NCBI GenBank assembly: GCA_963573305.1
Contig: OY754338.1
Coordinates: forward strand, 21,016,192 to 21,080,191
Source of the DNA: Pyrrhosoma nymphula
Taxonomy: Eukaryota; Arthropoda; Insecta; Odonata; Coenagrionidae
Direction: 5' to 3'
DNA: 64,000 bases
Part shown: one piece after another, positions 35,592 to 47,559 of the stretch
Layout: each line of letters starts with the position of its first letter
How positions within the stretch are numbered: position 1 is the first letter of the stretch
Program-made: the position numbers and the translations under genes
The notes under the pieces: model-generated
Told to the model about the DNA's origin: nothing
Database searches by the model: none
The model's input: the letters and a program-made list of their open reading frames with translations, nothing else

Positions 35592-37310
35592 TTATACTAG
35601 ATTAAGAATTAGTTATAGGTTTATATTTTAAATTATAATTATATATCTACAAATATCTCACACGAAAATCAATTATTAATTTGAAGGTTCCATATTTGGG
35701 CATTCACAAAGATATATCATGTGCATTCCAACTAAACTTAGCACTTCAGGTGTAAATGATAATACTAAGCTAAGACCCATTTCCCCAAGCCACGACCACT
35801 TAGGAAGTTTTTATACTTGTTGGACAGTTTTCTGGCATTTGTCGCCATGGACAGGCGTAAAAGTTAGCACCACTCAATACGAGCCAGGAGTGTGTGACAT
35901 TCCACGCATGTCCGAGGTAACGTCGCACTTCTGGTGTCATTTGTTTTGGAATCCTTACCCCAGGGGGCCACAACATGGATGCGTTTGATGCGTACGCACT
36001 CGCCGTAAAATAGAAATTACCTACGCCCACCTCCGAGCACCGGATTATTTATAACACTAAGCAGAGAGGGAGTCAAGGAACCTATGGCCCATGCTCTCTC
36101 ATAGAAGGGGTACGGGAAACTTATTGGAGCCCAGAATAGCCGCCCTCCTGCGGCCCAAGCGGCTCGGCCGGCGAAACCTCATAGCGGTGACTGGCCCACA
36201 CCTGGTTGGTATAAGTGGCGCTCTGTGCCTGGGACGATGCGAACCGCATCTCATCGCAAATTGTCTTGCCCTTACTTCAAAATGGTATACCATAACCCTA
36301 TTTTTAAATCCCTTACCATAAAATGAGGATTCTTTAATTCAATTTCCGACATTTTTGAAGCAAGGAAGAAAAAAGACGTGATAAATTCACGGACCATCAT
36401 TTTGGAATATAATACATTCATAAAAATATTTTGATGTTATAGTTTTCTACCTGCTGATTTGTTGGTCTTTGGACAGTCCTGACCCCATTATCCCAAATTC
36501 TGGTACATCTTCTCGCTTTCCCCTCTATAGATGTCCCGCCGTTATACTTCTCTTAAATTTCTCATACCATCTACCTCTTCTAATTTTGCCCAGAATTCAT
36601 GTCCTCTTCCTTTCTTTTCCATGTTTCCCCAGTGTTCTTTCCTCAATTAGCCTCTTCAACATGCCCTCCCCTTTCTAAATGTCCTCCAGTCATTATAAAC
36701 ACTGCGTTATTACGGCATTATGCTTTGGCATTATAACTGGTATATTAAATTATAGTATTATAACTGTTCAATAATTGTTTAGTTTTTGGGCTAATTTTAA
36801 ATTAATATGTTATTCATTTATGTTAAGAGAGAAAAAAATCCCCTGAGGTAGGTAATTTGGTATCACATTTTCATGACTTGTCATATGTAATAGAGAAAAT
36901 TATAATTATATGACGTCACCATAATGTTGTTACGTGGTATTTATGTCGTAGGCTAGTAAAGCAATTCAGATAGTGAAGAACGTATTATATTACACAGAAT
37001 ATTGCCCCAACATTGCACAATTCAATGCATGCGTTTCCCTATCCAACCCGCAGAGGGAAGAGGAAATGTCACAAAATGATTCACATAATTTCATAATCAC
37101 AGCTCAATGTTTTCTCTAAAGACTCTGGGCATGTAATGGAATATGAATGGCAAATTATCATTTGCAATGTGTTTGGGATTTAAGGTAAATTAGGAAATCT
37201 TTAGCAGCTCCGAATAATTCTGTATTGAAAACAGCTTAAATTATCTAATTCGCGACAAACCAGATAAATACCCACATTTCCGCATATCAGGCCAGTCCTT
37301 ATGCGAGCTC
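35592..37310. other. Unique DNA with one GC-rich insert
   Basis: 36085-36290 is abruptly GC-rich (CTGCGGCCCAAGCGGCTCGG and neighbouring sequence) within AT-rich DNA. It might be the untranslated region of an unrecognised retroelement or a SINE-like body. No diagnostic motif was found. Otherwise nothing is supported. Confidence 0.4.
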
Positions 37311-37324
37311 TGTAGTCGTGGATA

Positions 37325-37666
37325 GATTGTTGTTTGGGGGGCCTTCGTCAGAAGCCCGGGCACTTAGACCTTTCTTGGTCCATTGTGCCAACCCCATGCC
37401 TGTCTGCCACTTGCAGACAGGGGACAAGAGCACCTCGGTAGAGGTATGGAGGATTGGCCTCCCCCTGCTTCACCCCAGTACTAGGTATGGAGGATGTCCT
37501 CCCTCCAACCGGCCCGGTCTGGGTCTCCCTCCGGCCTCCCGGTACAGGTCTGGAGGGAGTATCATCTCTCCATCCATGCCTGGTCGAGGTATGGAGGAGG
37601 GTCACCCATCCAACCACCGTCCGGGCCCAACGTTGCTTAACTTCGGTGTTCTAATGGGAACCGGTT
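37325..37666 (-). repeat. 5S-rRNA-derived SINE with internal minisatellite
   Basis: The minus strand starts within the 5S-like head (ACCGGTTCCCATTAGAACACC, shortened here) and continues GAAGTTAAGCAACGTTGGGC and TTGGATGGGTGACC (the 5S C-box). It then enters a block of GGTATGGAGGA-type repeats, followed by CCCCTGTCTGC..GCAGACAG, as in the copy at 11075-11272. A perfect 14-bp duplication TGTAGTCGTGGATA flanks it at 37311-37324 and 37667-37680. The 5' end of the 5S head (about 25 bases) is missing. Confidence 0.85.
37442..37600 (+). repeat. Minisatellite inside the 5S-derived SINE
   Basis: AGGTATGGAGGA or AGGTCTGGAGGG occurs at about 37442, 37483, 37545 and 37587, so spacing is about 41-42 or 62 bases. 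Each is followed by complementary TCCTCC-type sequence, giving local hairpins. The 11075 copy lacks this block, so it is an expansion within the family. Confidence 0.65.
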
Positions 37667-37680
37667 TGTAGTCGTGGATA

Positions 37681-38290
37681 CAAATGGCCGGAATAGTAGC
37701 TTAGGGTAGTTTGAGCGAGATATTTCCCTAGTCATAATGGAGACCATATTCGAATTCTATTTTTTAATTTCAGCGTCTATAAGGAGTATGTAGTAAATAT
37801 TGTAATATTAAAGGTTTAAAAATATATAGTTAAATATGACCAGAATTCTCAGTAATTAAATAAATAAATACCACATAAATATCTAAATTGACTCATTTTT
37901 TTCACGCCGCACGGCGAAAAAGCCTTCAAAATAGCAGTTTTCTGCGATTCTGTAAACATTACTGCGGTGAGTAATATATTAAGTTTTATAAATATTTGAG
38001 AAAACTTACAAACTAAACACCGAAGGTTTTTGACGAAATCTAGATGTTAGAAATTCCTAATTTTTTCAACATTCTCCATCTGGAACGCACAGCCGTAATC
38101 TATCCCACGTAAAACAGCTTCTATTTTCAGGAAAATTTCTCGAACAGTAGTTGGGAAAAGGGTTAATATTTTGATATAATTGAAAAGATGGGAGTTTTTT
38201 TTCTTAAAAATTACGTCAAATTCATGAATTTCTACGCAAAGTGATTTTTCCCTCAAATTACCTTTAAAAATTACTAAAACGTTATATTAT
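37681..38290. other. AT-rich spacer
   Basis: Contains AAATAGCAGTTT at 37928-37939, one of four copies in the window. Otherwise nothing recognised. Confidence 0.45.
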
Positions 38291-38294
38291 TTCT

Positions 38295-38845
38295 ATTCTG
38301 GCTGCTTTTAGAAAAACGCGTCCTCCGTTTCTGATATGAATAACAAAATGTCAGCAATTCATACTATTTTTATCGCAGATATAACTGGAAATTAAATGGT
38401 GTTAAATTGGAGAATGTGATAAACACGGTGAAAATAGTATTTTTCCACATAATACAAATGACATTTTTGTGGAAAACTGTTAATAGGAAGGGAAAACTCC
38501 TGAGATTTTTAATAAAAATATAATAAATCATGGCATCGTACCGCCATATTTTGTGAGTTATTAGCAAATAATTGCGATATTTGAAGCCAAAATGTGGTAT
38601 ATTGTCAAACTTAACTAAAGCCAAAATGTAGTAAGAAATGGGGCTTCAATGGGCTCATATGGCTTGAAAAAAGTGCTCATTAAAAATGCATTCATCGAAT
38701 AATCAGCATATTGTGCATCTAAACTTTGGTTCTCAATAGGTAACGCATGTAATCACCGAAAGCAGAGTTTTTAAAACAAATAATCAAAGAGGTGGAATTT
38801 AATTATTTTTTTGATTCACGCAGTCGTGGTGGAATCTCCTCAATG
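38295..38845 (+). repeat. Unclassified dispersed repeat, copy 1
   Basis: Aligns by eye over about 500 bases with 53243-53757 in the same orientation. Shared landmarks in order are GGTGTTNAATNGG, AATAGTATTTTTCCA, ACATTTTTGTGGAAAA-like, CATCGTACCGCCATATTTT-like, TAGGTAACGCATNNAATC and TCACNCAGTCGNGGNNGAA. It has no open frame, no obvious terminal repeat and no pol III box. It is probably a non-autonomous element or internal piece of one. Confidence 0.6.
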
Positions 38846-38849
38846 ACGA

Positions 38850-39775
38850 GTGCCACTCACAGGAGCCACTGAAACCTATCTCTCAGGTCACAAAATGACC
38901 TTAACCATTTGGAGGGAGTAAATGTTAACACAGTTTCCGTCGAGATGCTGTGCATTATTTTAGTTTTAGTTGAGCATATTTTGCATCACGGGTCGCCTTG
39001 CACATTTTGTTCAATGCAGAGATGTTACAAACCTAGGCCGCTTCATAAATCTGAAGAACTACCCCGGTTCTAAAAAATACTTCAAGAGAATTTTTGAGAT
39101 TTAAGCGTATATGTGTGACTAAAAGAAAATTTAAGTAACTGACAGGAGCAAGATTCATAAATGTGAAGCATTGTGATTAAGCTGATCGTCATAGGTTACA
39201 GGGTATGACGGTAAAACGTGTTCAATGATCCAAGAGTGGTTGTTGTAGAACCTAGCGTTGCAGAACCAGGCGTCATAAAACATAAGTGATTATGGACAGT
39301 GTCCATTGAACACGCCGAAACCGATTACCTATAAGAGATGCAGCTTTTACATAAGGCATTTATCAATTATCCTGTGGTGAGTAATGACTAAACATTTAAT
39401 ACGTTTGGTATTACGAATAATTTTACGTAAAAAATGAAATAGTTAATGCTAATAAAAACCATCAAAAACTAATCCAAAACATTTGCAGAACATTTGAGTA
39501 TAAGTTCTCTAAGGACCATGCCTTGTCACCGGACCCCAATGTAAAGTTTCACACGTTTCATTTGCCTAGTGACATGTTCTTCTAAAATTCATCAAAGCAG
39601 TGGCAAGGAGGTCCTGGAGATAATCTGGTATTCCAATTTTTCTGCGAGCGGTACTCTATTATGTTCCATGAACAAGTGAACATTTAGGCTATGAGCTATG
39701 GGAATATAAAACTCTATCAGTTACTGAATACTGAGAATGCTGATTTAGGCAAATGTTATCAGTAAGGGGATCAGA
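38850..39775. other. AT-rich spacer
   Basis: Nothing recognised. A local pair of GTAGAACCTAGCGTTGCAG / CAGAACCAGGCGTCATA-like words near 39245-39275 is too short to classify. Confidence 0.45.
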
Positions 39776-39945
39776 AATATTTTTGGTGGTTAGGGAACTC
39801 GGTTCCCATCCTGAAGAGCTAGGGTTCAAATTCTGAAAGTAGTGGAGTTTATCAGGGAAATTGTCATCCTACTTGGATGCCACGTGGAGAACCCTATCAG
39901 TATAGTACTCCGCCTGTCGGATTTATCGTTAAACCGTAGACCATA
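39776..39945 (+). repeat. tRNA-like SINE, family 2
   Basis: GGTGGTTAGGGAACTCGG (A-box region) and AGGGTTCAAATTCTG (B box) are followed by CTACTTGGATGCCAC and AGTACTCCGCCTGTCGGAT. The last resembles AGTACTCTGTCCGTTGGAT in the SINE at 47036-47365. Confidence 0.6.
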
Positions 39946-39949
39946 TGGC

Positions 39950-40900
39950 ACCTTTCATTTATAGTACGCTAATATCCACGCCGGGTTTCTCTCCAATCGT
40001 TCTTCTCACCTCCAATAATCTTTCTATTACCATCCTTATTGGTACTACATATGTCCTCAGTCGTCGCTCGCCTCCGACAAAGCGATGTAACCAAGCATCT
40101 AGTAGAAGACCCTTCAGTTCGGAGAAGATCGGAGGATATTTCTTTTCTCTGGGACTTCATCATAAAACACTTTCTAGAGCACTCAAAAGAATGAAGTAGG
40201 ATATAAAGTGGCCGCTTGAGATACAAAGATTCTTTTTTTTATTTCTTTGAAAGGCCCTGACGGGATTGTAGTCTGAGGAATTCGCGAAAAAAACAGGAAG
40301 GTGCAAAGGAGAGGATGTGGGAACAATATGCCTCACACGCTCTCAATCTCGACTAAGGGAAACTCTCGGGACGCCCTTTGAGAGAAGGAGAGAGAAGAGA
40401 GAGGGAGTGGCGAGAGTCAACCGGTAATGCTTTTGAGCGCCGAATTCCGAAAATACTTCGGCCCCGGGAGAGCTGTGGAAAATCAATCAGCGGCAAAAGC
40501 AACAGAGAGCGCGTCCTCACTTCAGATTCCGGTCCATCAAATCGGAGAAGTATATATATACATGTATATGCATGTGTGTGCTGGAAAACCTCTCGGTTCG
40601 TTTTTCTCCGCATAAATAAGAAGAATATAGAAGGAGAAATAAAGCCTTACACATAATTTTTTCAAGAGCTACTAAAACCAAATGAGAAGGAAGTAACGAC
40701 TCAAATTTTCAATATTATTTTACTTCAAAAGCACATCAGAATTGATTATATTACTCATTTTCAATAGCACTTTAGGGATAAAATGATTGAACGAACAAAA
40801 TTGAAGACATCGTTTTATATGTTTTGAAGGAAATTGCAAAATTATTGCATATTATAAATGAAATTGGAGTTAAAAGATTAAGAAAGTAAGTAATAGATTA
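39950..40900. other. Unique DNA with short dinucleotide repeat
   Basis: A TA/TG run lies at about 40549-40578. Purine-rich 40370-40420. The short frames on both strands between 40350 and 40660 overlap each other and are not supported. Confidence 0.45.
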
Positions 40901-40904
40901 AGAT

Positions 40905-41130
40905 TCCTAGGGCACTTAAAAAAAATATGAAAGAGTAGAATTTCAGGAATTCAGGAAGAAGGAGAGAAAGTAGGAAGCCAATTAGGGGAAGACCGTCTAA
41001 ACGATGGATTGATAAAGTGAAAAGAGACTAACACAAGGTAGAACCTGAGATGCAATTAAGAAAAATGGAATAAAAATAAAATGTGGAGGAGCTGGATAAA
41101 TTCGTATATCACAAATGGTGGAATAGGAAC
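40905..41130 (+). pseudogene. 3' end of an RTE-like LINE, 5'-truncated
   Basis: LRFLGHLK, then in another frame SRKPIRGRPSKRWIDKVKRD and, after a stop, HKVEPEMQLRKME. The FLGHLxR and GRPxKRWIDxVKxD words are characteristic of the C-terminal end of LINE polyproteins of the RTE/BovB kind. Only about 75 codons remain, with stops and at least one frameshift. It is not the same copy as the 54.8-kb element, whose C-terminus differs. Confidence 0.62.
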
Positions 41131-41221
41131 GGCTATGGATGAAATTTGCGACATTACCTCAACATCCTTAACCCCTGTCCTTCCAACTCATACTATCTCC
41201 TATTTCAAAAACTGAAAGGGT

Positions 41222-41500
41222 TTGATCGGGATAGTGTGCTGGCTAGAGCACTAGCTTTCCATGGTGAGGTTCCTATTTTGAATCCCGGCACAGACGGGAT
41301 TTTTTAGAGGAATCCCGATTCCAATTTGTTTGCTAAGCTCTGCAAGCCTAGTATTCCTTTCGACGGTTTGACGTACATTTGTGGACTCCTTAGCACCTTT
41401 TGTTGACAGTAGGCTAACTCCAGAGCCAAATGTTCATCCACCCTTCCTCCATTCCCCGAATAATCTTCCCTCAAAAAACCACTAATCCCAAATGGAACAA
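41222..41500 (+). repeat. tRNA-like SINE, family 2
   Basis: GTGTGCTGGCTAGAGCACTAG and TTTTGAATCCCGGCAC (degenerate B box) form the head. The body has GACAGTAGGCTAACTCC and TTCATCCACCCTTCCTCCATT, matching AGAGTAGGCTAATTCC in the 47-kb copy and TTCATCCTTCCTCC in the 35-kb copy. The end is A-rich. Confidence 0.62.
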
Positions 41501-41504
41501 AAAA

Positions 41505-43995
41505 CCTAAGTTATAAATCTTCGAAGGAATGTGACGAAATACATTATTTGTATTTAAATTCGCCCAGAGAAAGATCAAACTTCCAACAAAAGGCAACACT
41601 AGGGAGCATGGAAATTCACGCGATCATGTTGTTCTTAATCATTGGTTTTGAGAGTTCACGTCATTTTTAGAGTATAAATCAAAGGCATCTCTGCATTTCA
41701 ACGTTACCCAAACCCTAAACCAAAATTAAAATTAATTTTGGAATATTAATATTCCTAATTTTTCAAATATGATGGAACGATTAAATAAAGTAAACTTATA
41801 AATACTTTCTCTTAGAATTTTACAAATTGTACAGTTCTCCAAATAAGTGGATAAAGAAAACCAAGAAGAAAGTTTTAAAGGGCGTATTGGAAGCATGTAT
41901 TGGCTGTAAATCGCACAAATAATAAATCTGCCTTTCTTCACACTGAAAACTCAATATTTTTTCAACACCATTTCCACGTCAACAATTGGACATTTTTCCA
42001 TGACCAGCTTTTCTCTTGCTCTTGGGTTGCCACATTATTCGATGCTCTTCTATTTATCGACGCCTTTATTTCTTTTTCGGATTTATTTCTTTGGGTATTT
42101 CGTCTGCTTAAAACTATTTATTACTTAATTATTTGAATAATAGGACCCCGTTTAAGTCACCCTAAGTCCATCTATATCATAATCTATACACGTAATTGTA
42201 TTTCATTTAGAAAATGAGAATAATTCCTTCATTTATGTAATGAAATAGTACCACGTGGAAAACATTTCCAGATTTATTGCCCTCAAATGTCATTATCACC
42301 CTTAAGTACCCACTTAAATCTTATTTCTGATTCTCCTGGATCATTTTTTATATTGAAGAAATAGCAGTTTTCCGACAAAATGTTTAGGAATCTTACAATA
42401 AGTGTAATTTTGTACATGTTTTTGGATAGTCAAATTCTTGAACCTTCTTTTCGTAAATTCATTTAAAAAGATTATTTTCCATTAATTTGAATATTTCCTT
42501 CTGCCCTAAAAGAAGAGAACGCCTTTATTAATTTTAAAAATATCCCCAGAAACTACATACATACATTCATGTTATTGCAAAGAGGATTCTCCTTAAAATA
42601 GCAGTTTACAGATCTGACCATCTGTTGAGAAAAACGTCTTGGAGAAAAAGTGGGAAAAAGGTGGGCACATGAAAAGTTTTGGGAGCTGCTTTTAATAACA
42701 AGATGAAAGTTGGACTGAATAAAATAAGGATAGATGTCAAGCATGTTATCGCAAGGGGCTCCAGGCGAGAAGTAAAAATAAATTATTTTTCAATTGTCAT
42801 CTTAGCCTTCACATATAACGCAATTAACAGAACAGCATTTTATAATAAGTTTCTTATTCTGTAAGTTAACCAACAGAGAAGTTATGTATTTATTGATCTA
42901 TATATCATCACCTCCATCACAACAACTGTGACTTTATCAAAATCATTACCATACCAAAATCATTAATTATAATATATGCCGTGAACTGGATTTTGGCAGT
43001 TTGTAAGTAAATGGTATCTCCATTTATAATATATTTCATAAATTAACTTTTTTCTTGATGGAAGAATACACCGGGAAAATGTTCCTTCATGAAAATGATG
43101 TAAAGTGGGCATCCTCTATACAACTGATGCCTTAAAATAATAAATGTTTTTCTTGATCTGCATACATTTTCATTTTTTTTCATATCAGTTTCCCGAATAG
43201 AAGAAAAAATATTTATTGGAATTCGAGAAGATGAAACTCCCGGAAAGAAAAAAAATACCATCGGCTGAAAAGTAAATGCCATTGGAGAATGCTGATCCTT
43301 GAAATATTCCCAATTATTGGATATCGGAATATCCCCGAACGATATTAACTTCAATGTACCTTTGCTGAAATTGGAGTTAGGCTGTGTATAAATTTAAATA
43401 TCTCCTTTTTGCCACTCAGAAAATAATAATTGAGCAAATTTTTACACAATCTCATTTTGCTTGCCACTATAAATTTATGGCCAATGCCATTTATGGTTTT
43501 TGTACTTATTGTTAGTAAAAAAAATGTATGAAATATTTTATGAAGTTACCAAGAAGGTAATGCTTATTAATTTAATGAATATTTTCTATCTGAAGTATTT
43601 TGGGCACATATAGAGGAATTACACATTTAATGTTTTTAAGTTGGCACTATGTTTCCTTAGCCATTGGTTTTCTTGAAAAGTTTTTCATAAATACGCACTA
43701 CACATGCAGGAACATATCTGAGGAACGATGTAGGTTTTATACTCTCCAGTTTCTGAGAGGTACCACGAGGTGGGGCGTTTTCCACCCATGTATTGATCTT
43801 TATTTCTCGATGAAGCTAATGTTCAGTAGGTACATGTTTTCAAGTTTCAATGTTCAATTATATTTACCACGCCTACCTGTATTCGGTAATGGAATTCAAT
43901 TATTGTTTGTTATTAAGTCTGGCATATGCTGCTTCAAACAAAACTAGCCTCAAAAATCTTCATCTTTAATAGTAATGATTTTATGACAATATTTT
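41505..43995. other. AT-rich unique DNA
   Basis: Two further copies of AAATAGCAGTTT (42359-42370 and 42596-42607) lie here, about 240 bases apart. No gene is supported. Confidence 0.45.
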
Positions 43996-43997
43996 AT

Positions 43998-44310
43998 CCT
44001 GGTATTCAGGCTTTTGGTTCTGCGATTAATTATTTAGTATTACGCAACAGTATCGCCGTGCTATGCTGCCGGCTTCGTCGGACTTTTAAGTTCTACAATG
44101 GTCTTTAAAAAAAAATAAACAATTCCAACAGTTGATGATTTTGAGAAATATAAACTTAATTTCAAAGAAGTCTCTTCCAGGAATTGTTTATTTATTTTTT
44201 TTAAAAGACCATTGTTGTTCTTAAAATCCCGAACAGGCCGGCAGCATAGCACCGCGAAACTGTTGCGTAATACTAAATAATTTATCGCAGAACCAAAAGC
44301 CTGAATACCA
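43998..44310. repeat. 310-bp near-perfect palindrome
   Basis: GGTATTCAGGCTTTTGGTTC at about 44000 is matched by its complement at about 44290-44310. The arms agree through TTATTTAGTATTACGCAACAG, GTGCTATGCTGCCGGC, ACAATGGTCTTT and ATAAACAATTCC, to a spacer of about 40 bases (44134-44172). No flanking duplication was recognised, no coding sequence, no hammerhead core. It may be a foldback transposon or a de novo inverted duplication. Confidence 0.75.
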
Positions 44311-44311
44311 T

Positions 44312-45950
44312 AAACAATGAACTGCGAAAATCTACAAAAATATATTTTATCCTATCAACGAAGAGTTTCATAAATGGACCATTATTTCAAATAAAAAGAT
44401 GCCCATCTCCATTCACCAATATGCTTTCAATTTCATTTCTCCATGGAAATTTTCTGAGCTAAAGGCGTTAACACAGAAATACGATAATATCAGGAGTAGT
44501 AGCTTTTTTTCATTTCTTCCAATATTGATGCCCCCATTACCGTTTCAGTAGATGAGAAGTTCAGGCCAGAATTACTCTCATAGACTAAAATATATCCGGG
44601 CAACGGTACGTCTACCGCTGACAGTAGTCATTCGCATATCGATATTAGCCCTGAGACAACTGATGAAAGATGACTGATGAGCCGAACGAACTAATTGCCC
44701 ACGAAAAAAACAGATTTATTCGTTGATGTCGAGATCAAAGGATGGAAAGGCTCTTTTTTATCAAGGGGACGACCCGGAGGGCGAAATGTGGAATAAATCG
44801 ACAACTGTGAGACTTTGACGAAGCAACTGGAAAAGGATGACGAATTCGTTCAACTGATGTTTCCAGTTCCCTTCAAATGTTCCGACGTCTCTAGACATTT
44901 GATCGTCTTTCTTCTATGCTGCACTGGGACGCTATAAAGATCTCCATGGTTACTAAACGGTTGCGGAAGATTTATAAGACCTGTACCCTAGGATAAATGT
45001 ACCCCAAAGGCAGTAATCAATTATTCGTTTGGCATCATTTTTTTTTCTTTAAACCTCCTCGGTGGCACGAACATAAATATTCTAGGCGTATTTTTCACCC
45101 ATAAAAAATACATGGGGGTAGAGACCTAAACATATTTATATAGATTTACTACAATTCTTGAGAACATTACTATTTTGGATGTTGCCGGTCCTAATAAGAA
45201 CACTGTGCTTGAGAAGCCATTTTTTTAATAATTAGAGCTTTCTACTTGGAGAAAGAGGTTTGGAGCCAAGCCATTTTAGTTTTTAGCAAAAGCAGATAGA
45301 TTTTAAATCCACTCCTTGCTGTAAAAATAACAAGCACACAGCGAGTAACAAAGGAAAAAATCGCAGTCATTCAAGTCCTAAAATCCATAGGCATTGCTGG
45401 ATCAAAACATTTCAAGGAGAATGATAAAAAATATTAATTAAATATTTATCTGCCAAAATTACAGAAAACGCAGGCAAACGTATTTCATGGTCTTGATTAT
45501 TCATAATACAGACTGCAAAATTACTGGTATACACCAAAAAATTAAGAATTATTATAGTTTAAAGGATTTAGCCACTATAAAGGTACTCACTCAAAATATA
45601 AATAACGCAGGTTGATTTACCAGAGAGATCAATAAAATACAGGATAAATTTTCCATTCCAGAGGGCTGCTTGCAATCAATGTTTTATGAATTCCATGTTT
45701 TATGCATTATGAATCAGGATATTTAGTTAGAATTGGAAAAAAGGGGCACATTAGAATAGTGTATGTAACTATCTTCCGTAGATGATTAGTAGTCACCGGA
45801 ATAAATGTAGAGATGAGGATACAATTCTTTCGCATCAGTGGAAGGCTATGATCTCCCACAACAGTCATAAATCACTTAAATATTTTCCTCCCTTAGCCCT
45901 CACTTATTCCCATCCACCCGGCAGTTATCATTCTTTCTCTCTTCCCTCGG
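44312..45950. other. AT-rich unique DNA
   Basis: Nothing supported. CTGATGA-like words near 44657-44676 lack a matching GAAA and stem III and are not a hammerhead. Confidence 0.45.
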
Positions 45951-45956
45951 AGCAAA

Positions 45957-46173
45957 CACACTTGGTGCGGGGGATGTTGTGCCCACCATCGTCGACCATC
46001 CCAATGATTCAACCGCCGACAGCCAGGAATCCTCGCCACAGAAAGAAGAACCTAATTCTTTTCCGCACTCAAGCATTCTTAAGAGTGATGGATTGAACTT
46101 CAACTTTGAAACACCTCAGAGATCCCAAAATACCTCCCTTCTAATTCTGTATACGATGACAGAGGAGTACTAA
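45957..46173 (+). CDS. Candidate host exon, function unknown
   Basis: A pyrimidine tract (TCATTCTTTCTCTCTTCCCT) ending in CGGAG could be a splice acceptor. Downstream one frame reads ANTLGAGDVVPTIVDHPND, then SQESSPQKEEPNSFPHSSI and NFNFETPQRSQNTS, to a stop at 46171-46173. Composition is like a disordered region of a host protein, with no low-complexity bias from strand composition. A donor could be the GT in CTGTATAC near 46149. No family is recognised. Treat as a lead and not a gene call. Confidence 0.25.
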
Positions 46174-46174
46174 G

Positions 46175-47035
46175 GGCCCGCCTATGCGCACAATAGTTCC
46201 AAAAAAATACCATGAGGGTCAGTGAAATAAGAATGTGGCCACAAAAAAGCTGAGAATCGATTAAAAATTACATAGGATCAATTACACGGAATACTGTTCT
46301 ACCAGAATTGTCGTTATAATCATTATTCCCCCAAAGGGTCTTTGAAAGTACTCTTTGAAGAAAAAAATATTCCTGCGGCGTTTTTTGGCGTAATTTTTAA
46401 TTCCCCTATCAAAGTCTCTCCGTCATATATCAATTAATCTTCTTGGAAGTTTACTTTGTCACGTAAATAACAGCATAAACCAGAAAAGAAAACATAGCCA
46501 AAAATTGTTTCCGCCTGTTAATATTAAGGATAATATTTCTCCTGGGTGAAAATTTTAGTTTAAACCACATTATGATATCCGATAGCTTGAACGCAAACTT
46601 AACAACAAAACTGAAGGCCTTAATTTCTTCTTTAAGGGATAAAATTTAATAGGGTAGACTTATTTTCGAAATGCGTAGTGGCATCGTAAATGTTGGCGTA
46701 TTGATGAATATCTCTATGCACGTAAATTTCTGAACATTAGCGTAGGAATCTTTATTATTTCGAATCGTAATCAACCAAGAGGTTTGTCTTACAGAAAAGA
46801 GTTATATTCAATAGTTCCTAAGCGCAAACCGAGTAAAAAAGGTATTTAGGAATTGAACAGGGGTAGCTGTTTCTTTCCATTGGAGAACCGAAGGTTTTAT
46901 TATAATTTTAAGGTACCATAAACCATAAACCATATTGCAAGAAACCATATTGCAAGACAAATGTGGAATTTACCAGAGAGGACTAACTTTCGAAACATCC
47001 ATTGTATACGGTCGCGTCGCAACTACCCGGGTATA
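46175..47035. other. AT-rich spacer
   Basis: A short direct repetition of AAACCATATTGCAAGA at about 46930-46960. Otherwise nothing recognised. Confidence 0.45.
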
Positions 47036-47365
47036 GAGTAAGTTTGGTGGATAGAGCAATGGCTCCTTATCCTCAAGGCTCAGGCTCGAATCCCAGCAGA
47101 AGCCGTGACTTTTCTGTGAAATATTGATATCCACTTGAGTGACATGCGAAGCGTACAAGTTTAGTACTCTGTCCGTTGGATGGGGCGTTCAACAGTGGTT
47201 CCCTTGGCACCCATTGCTAAGAGTAGGCTAATTCCGAACCTGGGTTTCCATCAAACCTTCTGTGAAATCCTTCCCTTATCAACCGAACTACTTTTCAATA
47301 CTTTTTACTTTCGCAAATAACCTCAGTTGTTGGTTGCCTACACCAAAAAAACAATCCAAACATAA
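47036..47365 (+). repeat. tRNA-like SINE, family 2, near full length
   Basis: Head: TTGGTGGATAGAGCAATGG (A box) and CAGGCTCGAATCCCAG (B box). Body: AGTACTCTGTCCGTTGGAT and AGAGTAGGCTAATTCCGAACC. Tail: CCTCAGTTGTTGGTTGCCTA followed by an A-rich end. It is the best reference copy for the family in this window. Confidence 0.75.
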
Positions 47366-47559
47366 CTGCCTTGAAAAGTTTTCTCTACTGAGCTTCGATA
47401 TTGAAAAACTTGTGCGACGTTCAGACTTCCCACAAACATATTTATTCTATTGCCGGAGGTAAGGGCAAAGGGCCGGATTATCCCAACTAAACCACTTCAT
47501 TGAAAGCAAAGCCGACATCATCTTGATAAGCAGTCGGACTGGGCCGTGTTTACATTTCA

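Noticed and set aside
44655..44690. Two CTGATGA words on the plus strand
   Set aside because: No GAAA with stem III follows at a suitable distance and no terminal-repeat structure surrounds them.
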